Shown here piece by piece: positions 35,243-44,107 of a stretch of DNA of 64,000 nt (positions are counted from its first letter, which is position 1; each line of letters opens with the position of its first letter). The notes under the pieces are model-generated. The model saw only the letters and a program-made list of their open reading frames with translations. It searched no databases and was not told where the DNA came from. The stretch is from Mycobacterium palustre (GTDB taxonomy: Bacteria > Actinomycetota > Actinomycetes > Mycobacteriales > Mycobacteriaceae). The stretch covers positions 1-64,000 of the forward strand of contig NZ_LQPJ01000043.1 in the NCBI RefSeq assembly GCF_002101785.1, written 5' to 3'. A program made the position numbers and the translations under genes.

Positions 35243-36229
35243 TCAGCCGGACGCGCTGCGCAGCGCCTCGAGCAAAGGCTGCGCGGCCTCCTTGAGGAAC
35301 AGCTCCTGGGAGTCGCCGCCGATCTGGACCAGCGCGATGTCGGTGAACCCGGCCTCCCAGTAGGCCCGCACCGCGTCGACGATCGCGTCGAGGTCCGGGC
35401 CGCACGGGATGCTTTCGGCGACGTCCTCGGGGCGCACAAACTGGGTGGCGCCGGCGAAACCGGCCGGCGTGGGCAGGTCCGCGTTGACCTTCCAGCCGCC
35501 GGCGAACCAGCGGAATTGGTCGTGGGCGCGCTGGACGGCGGTGTCGCGGTCGGGGTCCCAGCACACCGGTATCTGGCCGACCACGCGTCCGCCGCCGGCG
35601 AGGTTGGCGGCCTGGCGGGCGGCGTGCCACTCGCGGACCAGTTCGCCGTCGGGCTCCACGGCGATCAGGTGTTCGGCCAGCCTGGTGAACCGCTCGACGC
35701 CCTTCGCCCCGGACATGGCCACTCCGATTGCAACGGGAATGTCGGGCACGTCCCACAACCGTGCCGAGTCCACCTGGAAGTAGTCGCCGCGCCAGGTCAC
35801 CAGCTGGCCGCCGAACAGCTCGCGGATGATCTTGATCGCTTCTCGCAACATGTCTTGCCGGCGCTCGACGCTCGGCCAGGCCTTGCCGACGATGTGCTCG
35901 TTGAGGTTTTCACCGCTGCCCAGACCGAGCGTGAACCGCCCGTCGGACAAAATCTGCACCGTGGCGGCCTGCTGGGCGACAATCGCGGGGTGATAGCGCA
36001 TGGTTGGGCACGTCACGTAGGTGTACAGGTCCACCCGCTCGGTGGCGTGCGCCACCGCGCCCAGCACCGTCCACGCGTTGGGCGCGTGCCCCTGCGACGT
36101 CAGCCACGGTGTGAAGTGGTCGCTGCAGACCTCGAAATCGAACCCGACCTCCTCGGCCGAAACCGCATGCCGCACAAGGTCTTTGGGTCCACTCTGCTCG
36201 GTCATCAGAGTGTAGCCAAAATTCGTCAT
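35243..36229 (-). CDS. F420-dependent LLM-class oxidoreductase (TIGR03557 type)
   Basis: Luciferase-like TIM-barrel enzyme, 328 residues, near to F420-dependent glucose-6-phosphate dehydrogenase but in the TIGR03557 subgroup. Visible features: MTNFGYTLMTEQ start, CSDHFTPW near residue 46, LGLGSGENLNEH in the flavin/F420-binding region, and DIALVQIGG near the end. Substrate unknown. ATG 36229 lies 11 bp after a SigF-type -10, so the message would be leaderless or nearly so; an upstream start at 36262 would lie across the -35 region. Confidence 0.87.
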   Translation of the reverse strand: MTNFGYTLMTEQSGPKDLVRHAVSAEEVGFDFEVCSDHFTPWLTSQGHAPNAWTVLGAVAHATERVDLYTYVTCPTMRYHPAIVAQQAATVQILSDGRFTLGLGSGENLNEHIVGKAWPSVERRQDMLREAIKIIRELFGGQLVTWRGDYFQVDSARLWDVPDIPVAIGVAMSGAKGVERFTRLAEHLIAVEPDGELVREWHAARQAANLAGGGRVVGQIPVCWDPDRDTAVQRAHDQFRWFAGGWKVNADLPTPAGFAGATQFVRPEDVAESIPCGPDLDAIVDAVRAYWEAGFTDIALVQIGGDSQELFLKEAAQPLLEALRSASG

Positions 36230-36239
36230 AGCGGCGGGG

Positions 36240-36264
36240 TTACCCGCGGGCGGTGCCCACAAAC
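36240..36264 (-). promoter_or_regulatory. SigF-type promoter for the F420 enzyme gene
   Basis: On the minus strand GTTT (36264-36261), 15 bp, GGGTAA (36245-36240), with the start codon at 36229. The spacing leaves essentially no leader. Confidence 0.6.
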
Positions 36265-36302
36265 CGTTCGCCGAGGCACCAATCCCGTCGGGCCGTGGCC
36301 GA

Positions 36303-37382
36303 TTAGCCCGCGGTGGTGATCGAGTCCCCCGTGATGCCGGCGGCGCGGCGCGCCTCGAGCCGGCGCTTCTGCGGCTCGATCGTGTAGCGGGGATCGCGGG
36401 CCGACTCCAGCCCCGCCTCGAAGAACCCGAACCGCAGCATCGCCGACGCCGACAGCAATGCCAAGCCGGACAAGGCGGCGACGCCGCGATGTCGCCCGCC
36501 CAGCAATGCGCCCAAACCGCCCGCGGCGGCCAGCCGTTCGCTCCACGCCAGCAGCCGGCCGGGCCTGCCGTGGTGAAGGGGTTCCCTGGTCACCGGGTCC
36601 ATCCGGTGCTCGGTGAACCGGGCGGAGACCAGGTCGCCGATCGCGCCGATGACGGCCAGCCTGCGCGCGGGGCCGGCCTGGGCGACCGGGGTGGTGATCA
36701 TCGCCAATCCCGACGCGGCAAGGCTCGCCGAGCTGACGAACACGAACGGCAGGTCCCGGTACGCGGCGTTCCACGTCGGGGTCGCGGTGTCGGTGAGCAG
36801 CACCGCGGTGTAGACGGCGAGCGGTGGCGAGAAGACCGCGGCTTCCAATCCGGCCGGTCCCTCGACCGCGCGCAGAACGTTGCGCAAGGGTCCCAACGGG
36901 ATTCGCTCGCCGGTCATCCGGTCGACCTCGGAGACGGCGGCCACCCCGATGCCGGCGCTGAACAAGCTGAGGATCCACGAGCCGATGCTCATCGGTGACG
37001 TCAGCTTCACCGTCCGCAGCATGTTCACGAAGCGCTCCGGCCGGCCCAGGTCCTTCACCAGCGCGACCGCGCCCAGCAGCACCGCGACCAGAGCGGACAA
37101 CCTTGCGTTGCGGCGCAGCGTGTCTCGGCCGGTGAGCTGGGCACCGGCGGCGAGCAGGCCGGATCCGCCGGCCACACCGCCCAGGAACAGATACGCCGCG
37201 ACCTCGTGTCCCCAGGGCGCGGGCTTGACCACCGGGCGCCCGTAGTACGAGCTGAACTCGACGTCGGGAACCATCGGCATCTCGCGGGCACCGTCGCCGC
37301 CGCCACGGCGGCCCGCCCGCCTGCCCTTGCGGCGCTTGGCGGGCTCCGGCGGGCGCAGGCTGTCGTATTCCGAAGTGCTCAT
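36303..37382 (-). CDS. NrfD-type membrane subunit of formate dehydrogenase
   Basis: A 359-residue polytopic protein of the NrfD/PsrC family with about eight transmembrane helices; the first begins near WGHEVAAYLFLGGVAGGSG, and KDLGRPERFVNM is the typical loop. NrfD subunits bind quinone without haem and couple molybdoenzymes to the membrane. The N-terminal 40 residues are very basic (KRRKGRRAGRRGG). It is 7 bp downstream of the iron-sulfur subunit and completes a three-subunit formate dehydrogenase with no cytochrome b (FdnI) gene. Confidence 0.88.
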   Translation of the reverse strand: MSTSEYDSLRPPEPAKRRKGRRAGRRGGGDGAREMPMVPDVEFSSYYGRPVVKPAPWGHEVAAYLFLGGVAGGSGLLAAGAQLTGRDTLRRNARLSALVAVLLGAVALVKDLGRPERFVNMLRTVKLTSPMSIGSWILSLFSAGIGVAAVSEVDRMTGERIPLGPLRNVLRAVEGPAGLEAAVFSPPLAVYTAVLLTDTATPTWNAAYRDLPFVFVSSASLAASGLAMITTPVAQAGPARRLAVIGAIGDLVSARFTEHRMDPVTREPLHHGRPGRLLAWSERLAAAGGLGALLGGRHRGVAALSGLALLSASAMLRFGFFEAGLESARDPRYTIEPQKRRLEARRAAGITGDSITTAG

Positions 37383-37389
37383 GGGCTGT

Positions 37390-38361
37390 TCATCGACCCT
37401 TCCAGAAGGCCAGCGCCGCGGCGGCGGCCATCCCCGCCGCGGCCATGGCGGCCCGTTTGAACATCTGCGGCAGGTCGGCCGTGCACACGCGCGGGTCGGG
37501 CGGCAGGCCGTAGACCTCCGGCTCGTCGAGCAGCAGGAAGATCGACCCGGTGCCGCCGACGCCGTCGTGCTCGTTGGCGCCGTAGAGGCGGGCCTCGGTC
37601 AAGCCCCGGGCGTGCAGCTGCGCGACCCTGTCCCGCGCAGTGACCACCAGGTCGTCGTGGTCGCCGAACTTGATCGACGTAGTCGGGCACGTCTTGGCGC
37701 ACGCCGGTATCTGGTCGTCGACGAGGCGGTCGTAGCACAGGGTGCACTTCTGGGCGACCCCGGTGACGGGCTTGTCGGCGGGACGGTCCGGGCGTTGGGC
37801 CGGCGTCGCGTACGTCCCGTCGCTGCGCCGCTCGACGACGCCGAAGGGGCAACCCGCCACGCACGTTCCGCACCCGTTGCAGACGTCGTCCTGCACGACG
37901 ACGGTGCCGAACTCGGTCCTAAACAGCGCGCCCGTCGGGCAGACGTCGAGGCAGCCGGCGTGGGTGCAGTGCTTGCACACATCCGACGACATCAACCAGC
38001 GGAACTCCGGGGTGTCCGGCGGCGTGACGTCGGGGCGCTCGGGCGCGCCCGGAAGCGCGGGCATGCCCAAATCGATGAGCGCGCGGCCGGATTCGCGCGC
38101 CTCGGCGATCCGGTCGCGGCCCTGCTCGATGAACGCCACGTGCCGCCAGGTGCTGGCGCCCAGCGCCCCGGTGTTGTCGTAGGACGAACCCAACAGCTCC
38201 AGGTCGCCGTCGCGCGGGTTGCGGTTCCACTCCTTGCAGGCCACCTCGCAGGCCTTGCAGCCGATGCAGATCGAGGTGTCGGTGAAAAACCCCTTGCGCG
38301 GCTTGGGTTCTGCCCAACCGGCGTCGCGCGTCGGGTCGGTCGGTCCGCTCAGCTTACCCAT
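37390..38361 (-). CDS. fdhB: Formate dehydrogenase iron-sulfur subunit
   Basis: FdnH/HybA-like ferredoxin subunit, 323 residues. Four Cys clusters for [4Fe-4S] centres: CIGCKACEVAC, CKHCTHAGCLDVC, CNGCGTCVAGC and CTLCYDRLVDDQIPAC. A C-terminal hydrophobic helix (AAMAAAGMAAAAALAFW) likely anchors it in the membrane, as in FdnH. ATG 38361 overlaps the fdhA stop by 8 bp; an in-frame ATG at 38385 is possible. It passes electrons from FdhA to the NrfD subunit. Confidence 0.92.
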   Translation of the reverse strand: MGKLSGPTDPTRDAGWAEPKPRKGFFTDTSICIGCKACEVACKEWNRNPRDGDLELLGSSYDNTGALGASTWRHVAFIEQGRDRIAEARESGRALIDLGMPALPGAPERPDVTPPDTPEFRWLMSSDVCKHCTHAGCLDVCPTGALFRTEFGTVVVQDDVCNGCGTCVAGCPFGVVERRSDGTYATPAQRPDRPADKPVTGVAQKCTLCYDRLVDDQIPACAKTCPTTSIKFGDHDDLVVTARDRVAQLHARGLTEARLYGANEHDGVGGTGSIFLLLDEPEVYGLPPDPRVCTADLPQMFKRAAMAAAGMAAAAALAFWKGR

Positions 38362-41300
38362 CGGCTTGCCCTTCCCAGACGCCATCGCTGATCGGGACGT
38401 TGCCGGTCTCGGTGGTGGCCCCGGAGCGGGACTGGTATTCGGCGATCAGCCGTAGCAGCTCCTCGCCCTGCGGCCGCCGCCCCGGGCGGATGTCGCACGA
38501 GCCGGCCTTGGACTCCTGGATCTGCACGTTGGGGTCGAGCGTCACGCCGAGCAGGTCGTTGGCCGCGTCCCCGCTGACCACCGCGTCGCCGCCGACGCCC
38601 CAGTGGTAGGGCAACCCGATCTGGTGCACCGTGCGGCCCTTAATTACAAGCGGGGCAAGGCGTTTGGTGACCAGCACCCGGGCCTCGATCGCCGCCCGGG
38701 GCGAGACGATCGTCGCCCAGCCGTAGGGTTCGAGGCCGCGTTCGGCGGCCAACTCCGGGGACACCTCGCAGAACATCTCCGGTTGCAGCTCCGACAGGTA
38801 GGGCAGCCACCGGCTCATCCCACCCGCGGTGTGATGCTCGGTGAGCCGGTAGGTGGTGAACACGTACGGATAGACGTCGACCCCGGGCTCCCCGGCGCTG
38901 GGCGCGCTCAGATTGTCCTTGCGCGGGAAGGTGATTCGCCCCGGGTTGCGCTGCTGCGGGTACAACGCGTTGGCGACCGGCGACTCCTGCGGCTCGTAGT
39001 GCGTGGGCAGGGGCCCGTCGACCAGTCCCTTCGGCGCGAACAGCCACCCCTTGCCGTCGGCCTGCATGATGAACGGGTCGTCGCCGGCCAGCGCGTCCGG
39101 GCCGCCGAGGTCGGGGTCGGGGCGGCTGCCCGGGGCCCGGTCGACGACGAAGTCCGGCACGTCGTGTCCGACCCAGCGGCCGGCTTCGGCGTCCCACCAG
39201 ACGTAGCGCTTGCGCTCGCTCCACGGCTTGCCGTCGGGATCGGCGGAGGCCCGGTTGTAGAGGATCCGCCGGTCGGCGGGCCACGCCCAGCCCCACTCCG
39301 CTTGGCTCGGGGACTCCCCGCCGTGCGGCACCCGGCGCGCGGCCTGGTTGGTGGCATCGGCGTACACGCCGGTGTAGATCCAGCATCCGGCGGCGGTCGA
39401 ACCGTCGGCGCGCAGCTCGGTGTACGACGACAGCGGGTGTCGCGCGTCGGCGCCGTCGACGTGGTACCCGTTGATCTCGGCGAGCACCGCCTCCCCGTCG
39501 GGCTCGCCGTTCTCGTCGGTCGGGTAGTCCCACGTCAGGTCCAGCAGGGGCCGGTCGCGCTCGTCGGTGGAGCCGGCCAGCCGCTGCCTGATCCGCTTTC
39601 CCAGCTCGTAGAAGAAGGCCAGCTCGCTCTGGCACTGACCGGGCGGGTCGACGGCCTTGTGCCGCCACTGCACCAGCCGCTGAGTCTGGGTGAACGACCC
39701 CGCCTTCTCGACGTGCGTCGCCGCGGGCAGGAAGAACACCTCGGTCTCGATGTCCTCGGTTTTGAGTTCGCCCGAGGCGATCTCCGGGCCGTCCTTCCAC
39801 CAGGTGGCCGACTCGATGAGGTTGAGGTCGCGGACCACCAGCCACTTGAGGTGGGACATGCCCAGGCGCTGCATCCGCCCGTGCGCCGACCCGACCGCGG
39901 GGTTCTGGCCCAGCAGGAAGTAGCCCTCCACCTCGTCGGCCAGCATCGCCGTCACGGTCTGATAGGTGCCGTGCGGGCCGGACAGCCGCGGCAGGTAGTC
40001 GTAGGCCCAGTCGTTGTCCTCGGTGGCGGCGTCGCCCCACCACGCCTTGAGCAGGCTGATCGCGTAGGCGTCGGCGTTGGCCCAGAAGCCCTTCTGCTTC
40101 TTGGATCCGACCGCGTCGAGGTAGTCGGCCAGGGTGTCGTGCATGCCCGCCTTGGGCATCGGCAGGTAGCCGGGAAGCAGGTTGAACAACGTCGGGATGT
40201 CGGTGGAGCCCTGGATGCTGGCGTGCCCGCGCAGCGCCATGATGCCGCCGCCCGGCCGGCCCACGTTGCCGAGCAGGAGTTGCAGAATCGTTGCGGTGCG
40301 GATGAATTGGGCCCCCAGGGTGTGCTGCGTCCAGCCGACGGCATAGGCGAAGCAGGTGGTGCGCTCGCGCCCGGAGTTCTCCACGACCGAGCGGGCCAGG
40401 TAGTCGAAGTCCGCGCGGCTGATGCCGCAGACCTCGGTGACCATCTCCGGGGTGTAGCGGGCGTAGTGGCGCTTGACGATCTGGAAGACGGTGCGCGGGT
40501 GCTGCAGGGTTTCGTCCCGCTTCACCCGGGCGTGCGCGAGCGGGGGACCCCCGCTGCCGTGCTCGTGACCCGCCCCGCTCTGCGCGGCGGTGGCCCCGTG
40601 GGCGTGGCCCCCGCCGGGCGACTCGATCTGCCCGTTCCCTTCCTCCTCGTAGGCCCACGTCGACGTGTCGTACTGCCCGGTCTCCGGGTCGAACCCCGAG
40701 AACAAACCGTTCAAATCCTCGGTGTCCCTAAACTTTTCGTTGATGATGGTCGCCGCGTTCGTGTACGCGACGACGTACTCCTTGAACCACAGGTCGTTGG
40801 ACAGGATGTGGTTGATCAGCGCGCCGAGCAGCACCACATCCGAGCCGGCCCGGATCGGGATGTGCTTATCGGCCACCGCCGAGGTTCGGGTGAAGCGCGG
40901 GTCGACGTGGATCACCCGCGCGCCGCGGGCCCGGGCCTCCTCCACCCACTGGAAACCCACCGGGTGGCATTCGGCCATGTTGGAGCCCTGGATCACGATG
41001 CAATCGGCGTTGGCCATGTCTTGCAGTGTTTGGGTGGCGCCGCCGCGCCCGAAGGAGGCTCCCAGACCGGGAACCGTGGCGGAGTGTCAAATGCGGGCTT
41101 GGTTCTCGATCTGGATGGCGCCCGCGGCGGTGAAGAGCTTCTTGATCAGGTAGTTCTCTTCGTTGTCCAGCGTCGCCCCGCCCAGCGCGGCGATGCCCAT
41201 GGTGCGGCGCAGCGGGTGGCCCTTCTTGTCGATGTCCTGCCAGGCGTGGCGGCGGGATTCCACGAAGCGGTCGGCGATCATGTCGATCGCGGTGTCCAGC

Positions 41301-41656
41301 TCGAGGGGCTGCCATTCGGTCGCCCGCGGCGCGCGGTAGAGCACCTGCAGCTGCCGGCCCGGCGAGTTCACCAGCTGTTCGCTGGCAGCGCCCTTGGGGC
41401 ACAAGCGGCCTCGCGAGATCGGCGAATCCGGGTCGCCCTCGATCTGGACCACCCGCTCGTCCTTGACGTACACCCGTTGTCCGCAGCCGACCGCGCAGTA
41501 GGGGCAGATGCTCTGCACCACCCGGTCGGCCGTCGTCGTGCGCGGCGTGACGGCGCGGGTGTGCTTGGAGGTCACCGCCGAGCCGCGGCCGGACTTGTCC
41601 GGTGAGCGCAGCTGACGCAGGACGGGCCATTCCAGGAAGACTTTGGACAGTGCCAT
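38354..41656 (-). CDS. fdhA: Selenocysteine-containing formate dehydrogenase catalytic subunit
   Basis: Molybdopterin oxidoreductase of 1,100 residues read through an in-frame TGA at 41089-41087, which encodes Sec190 in NQARI-Sec-HSATVPG. The same context in E. coli FDH-N/FDH-H carries Sec. The N-terminal [4Fe-4S] ligands are Cys51, 54, 58 and 86 (CPYCAVGC, RLCPKG). After the Sec come GLGASFGRGGATQT and VIQGSNMAECHPVG, typical of FDH. No twin-arginine signal is visible at the N-terminus, unlike FdnG. A His/Gly-rich insertion lies at about residues 348-375. A conventional annotation would split it into two pieces (41656-41087 and 41017-38354). It is 37 bp after selD. Confidence 0.95.
41057..41089 (-). 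promoter_or_regulatory. UGA codon and bacterial SECIS hairpin in fdhA
   Basis: On the coding strand the TGA (41089-41087) is followed by 11 nt, then a perfect 7-bp stem GGTTCCC (41075-41069) and GGGAGCC (41063-41057) enclosing loop GGTCT. E. coli fdhF has the same 11-nt spacing and the GGUCU apical loop that SelB binds. This directs Sec insertion instead of termination. Confidence 0.93.
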
Positions 41657-41693
41657 TCCCTCACCCTAGTGCCCGCGCGGCCGCCCCGTCCGC

Positions 41694-42695
41694 TCAGTGC
41701 ACCACGATCGTGTGCTCGCCGCGGGACACCAGCTCCCCGATCACGGGCGCGCCGGGGATCTCGCCGGCGATCAGCAAACCGCCCGAGGTTTGCGCGTCGG
41801 CGAGCAGCAGCGCGTCGTCCTCGCCGACGGCCGCCAGGTCCGCGTGCGGGGCGACCCAGTCGAGGTTGCGCCGGGTGCCCCCGCTGACGTAGCCGGCCGC
41901 CAGCGCCTCCCGCGCCCCGTCCAGGTAGGGCACCGCGGCCGAGTCGATCACCGCCGTCACGCCGCTGGCCCGCGCCAGCTTGTGCAGGTGCCCGAGCAGG
42001 CCGAAACCCGTTACGTCGGTGGCGCATTCGACGCCGGCGGCCAGCGCCGCGGCGGCCGCCTCGGCGTTCAGCGTCGTCATCGCCTCGATGGCCTGCTCGA
42101 AACGTTCCCCGGTGGCCTTGTGCCTGCTGTTCAGCACGCCGATGCCGAGCGGCTTGGTGAGTGTCAGCGGCGTGCCGGGTTTGCCGGAGTCGTTGCGCAG
42201 CAACCGATTTGGGTCAGCGATCCCGGTGACCGCCAGCCCATACTTCGGTTCCGGGTCGTCGACGCTGTGCCCGCCGGCCAGGTGGCAGCCCGCCAGCGCG
42301 CACACCTCCTGCCCGCCGCGCAGCGCCTCGGAAGCCAGCTCGAACGGCAGCACGTCGCGCGGCCAGCCCAGCAGGTTGAGCGCGACGACCGGCCGGCCGC
42401 CCATCGCGTACACGTCGGACAGCGCGTTGGCGGCCGCGATCCGCCCCCAGTCGTAGGCATCGTCGACGACGGGGGTGAAGAAGTCGGTCGTCGCGATCAG
42501 CGCGGTGCCTTGATCGAGCAGCACGACCGCGGCGTCGTCGCCGCTGTCGAGGCCCACCACCAGCTCACCGGCCGGCTGGCGCGGCGCGGATGCCCTCAGC
42601 CCGCGCACCACCTCCTCGAGCTCGCCGGGGGGAATCTTGCACGCGCAGCCGCCGCCGTGGGCGTACTGAGTCAGTCGATAGGTCACGGGATACAT
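41694..42695 (-). CDS. selD: Selenide, water dikinase
   Basis: Makes selenophosphate from selenide and ATP, the selenium donor for Sec-tRNA synthesis. GGGCACKI near the N-terminus holds the catalytic Cys17 and Lys20 when ATG 42695 is used, the same numbering as E. coli SelD; ATG 42707 would add 4 residues. The AIRS-type ATP-binding motif GLDSGDDAAVV follows and TDVTGFGLLGH is the second signature. Length 333. It heads the minus-strand run selD-fdhA-fdhB-nrfD and lies 19 bp from the divergent tRNA-Sec. Confidence 0.95.
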   Translation of the reverse strand: MYPVTYRLTQYAHGGGCACKIPPGELEEVVRGLRASAPRQPAGELVVGLDSGDDAAVVLLDQGTALIATTDFFTPVVDDAYDWGRIAAANALSDVYAMGGRPVVALNLLGWPRDVLPFELASEALRGGQEVCALAGCHLAGGHSVDDPEPKYGLAVTGIADPNRLLRNDSGKPGTPLTLTKPLGIGVLNSRHKATGERFEQAIEAMTTLNAEAAAAALAAGVECATDVTGFGLLGHLHKLARASGVTAVIDSAAVPYLDGAREALAAGYVSGGTRRNLDWVAPHADLAAVGEDDALLLADAQTSGGLLIAGEIPGAPVIGELVSRGEHTIVVH

Positions 42696-42714
42696 AATTG
42701 TCGCCATGGTCCGA

Positions 42715-42809
42715 GGAGGCGTGTCCGGTCTGGTGACCGGCGCGGTCTTCAAAACCGTCGAACGGCAGACGCTGCCGCTGGCGGGTTCGATTCCCGTCCG
42801 CCTCCGCCA
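42715..42809 (+). tRNA. selC: tRNA-Sec (UCA)
   Basis: A 95-nt tRNA with encoded CCA. The acceptor GGAGGCG pairs with CGCCTCC; the anticodon stem GCGGT/ACCGT has loop CTTCAAA with anticodon TCA; there is a long variable arm (GAACGGCAGACGCTGCCGC region) and T loop GGTTCGATTCC. The long extra arm and UCA anticodon are diagnostic of selC. Its promoter must lie within the selD start region; TACATAAT at 42691-42698 is a possible -10. Confidence 0.97.
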
Positions 42810-42826
42810 AACCTTCGGGGCCTGAG

Positions 42827-44107
42827 ATGACCGACGCCCGACGACAAGTGCCCCGCACCGACGCGCTGCTGGCCGATCCCCGGCTGGCCGCGGCCGAGCG
42901 GGTGCTGGGCCGTGCGCTGGTGAAGTCGGTGATCGCCGAGGCCCAGCAGCGGGCGCGCGTCGGGGAGATCGAGCCGGACCGCGTCGCCGAGCACGCCGTC
43001 GCGGCGCTCCCGGCCACCGCGTCGAGCCTGCGGCCGGTGATCAACGCGACCGGTGTGGTGGTGCACACCAACCTGGGCCGGGCGCCGCTGTCGCGGGCGG
43101 CGCTGGACGCGGTGGTCGCCGCGGCCGGGACCACCGACGTCGAGTTCGACCTGGCGACGGGCCGGCGCGCGCGCCGCGGCCGCGGCGCGTTGGCCGCGCT
43201 GGCCCGCGCGGTGCCCGCCGCGGGCGGGGTGCACGTGGTCAACAACAACGCCGCCGCGCTGCTGCTGACCGCCCTGGCGCTGGCCCCCGGCAAGGAGATC
43301 GTGCTCAGCCGCGGCGAGCTCGTCGAGATCGGCGACGGCTTCCGCATCCCCGAGCTGCTCGCCTCCACCGGTGCGCGGCTGCGCGAGGTCGGCACCACCA
43401 ACCGCACCAGCCTGCGCGACTACGCCGAGGCGGTCGGGCCCGAGACCGGTTTCGTGCTGAAGGTCCATCCGTCGAATTTCCATGTCACCGGGTTCACGTC
43501 GGCGGTCGGCGTGGCGGAGCTTAAGGACCTCGGCGTGCCGCTGGTCGTCGACATCGGTTCGGGGCTGCTGGCCCCGCATCCCGTGCTGCCCGACGAACCC
43601 GATGCCTCGTCGGCGCTGCGCGACGGCGCGGACCTGGTGACCGCGAGCGGCGACAAGCTGCTCGGCGGCCCGCAGGCCGGGCTGCTGTTCGGCGACGCCG
43701 AGCTCATCGAACGGTTGCGCCGCCACCCCGCGGCGCGCGCCCTGCGGGTGGACAAGCTGACCCTGGCCGCGCTGGAGGCGACGCTGACCGGTCCGCCGCC
43801 GCCGGTGGCCCAGGCGCTGGTGGCCGACGCGGCGCGGCTGCGGGCGCGCGCCGAGCGGCTCGCGGCGCAAGTGCCGGGCGCGGCCGCGGTGGCCTGCGTG
43901 GCGGCCGTCGGCGGCGGTGGGGCGCCCGGCGTCGAGCTGCCCAGCGTCGCGGTGAGCCTGCCGGAGTCCTATGCCGCCGCGTTGCGCGCGGGCAGCCCGC
44001 CGGTGGTCGGCCGGCTCGAGGCCGGCCGCTGCCTGCTGGACCTGCGCACCGTCGCCCCCGAGGACGACGAGCTGCTGGCGGCCGCGGTGCGCGCGTGTTC
44101 GTCCTAG
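42827..44107 (+). CDS. selA: L-seryl-tRNA(Sec) selenium transferase
   Basis: PLP enzyme converting Ser-tRNA(Sec) to Sec-tRNA(Sec) with selenophosphate. 426 residues. The PLP Lys is Lys277 in TASGDKLLGGPQAG; VINATGVVVHTNLGRAPLS near residue 71 is a family signature. It follows selC by 17 bp and overlaps selB by 13 bp, so selC-selA-selB is one transcription unit. Confidence 0.95.
   Translation: MTDARRQVPRTDALLADPRLAAAERVLGRALVKSVIAEAQQRARVGEIEPDRVAEHAVAALPATASSLRPVINATGVVVHTNLGRAPLSRAALDAVVAAAGTTDVEFDLATGRRARRGRGALAALARAVPAAGGVHVVNNNAAALLLTALALAPGKEIVLSRGELVEIGDGFRIPELLASTGARLREVGTTNRTSLRDYAEAVGPETGFVLKVHPSNFHVTGFTSAVGVAELKDLGVPLVVDIGSGLLAPHPVLPDEPDASSALRDGADLVTASGDKLLGGPQAGLLFGDAELIERLRRHPAARALRVDKLTLAALEATLTGPPPPVAQALVADAARLRARAERLAAQVPGAAAVACVAAVGGGGAPGVELPSVAVSLPESYAAALRAGSPPVVGRLEAGRCLLDLRTVAPEDDELLAAAVRACSS

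Noticed and set aside
41018..41089. Interpretation of the fdhA break as a nonsense mutation or pseudogene
   Set aside because: Reading frame, motif order and protein similarity continue unchanged on both sides of the single TGA. It sits at the known Sec position and is followed by a SECIS hairpin, with selA, selB, selC and selD adjacent.
38603..41605. A 1,000-codon open frame on the plus strand opposite fdhA
   Set aside because: Long but featureless antisense frame of a GC-rich gene. It lacks a ribosome-binding site and motifs; the minus strand encodes formate dehydrogenase.
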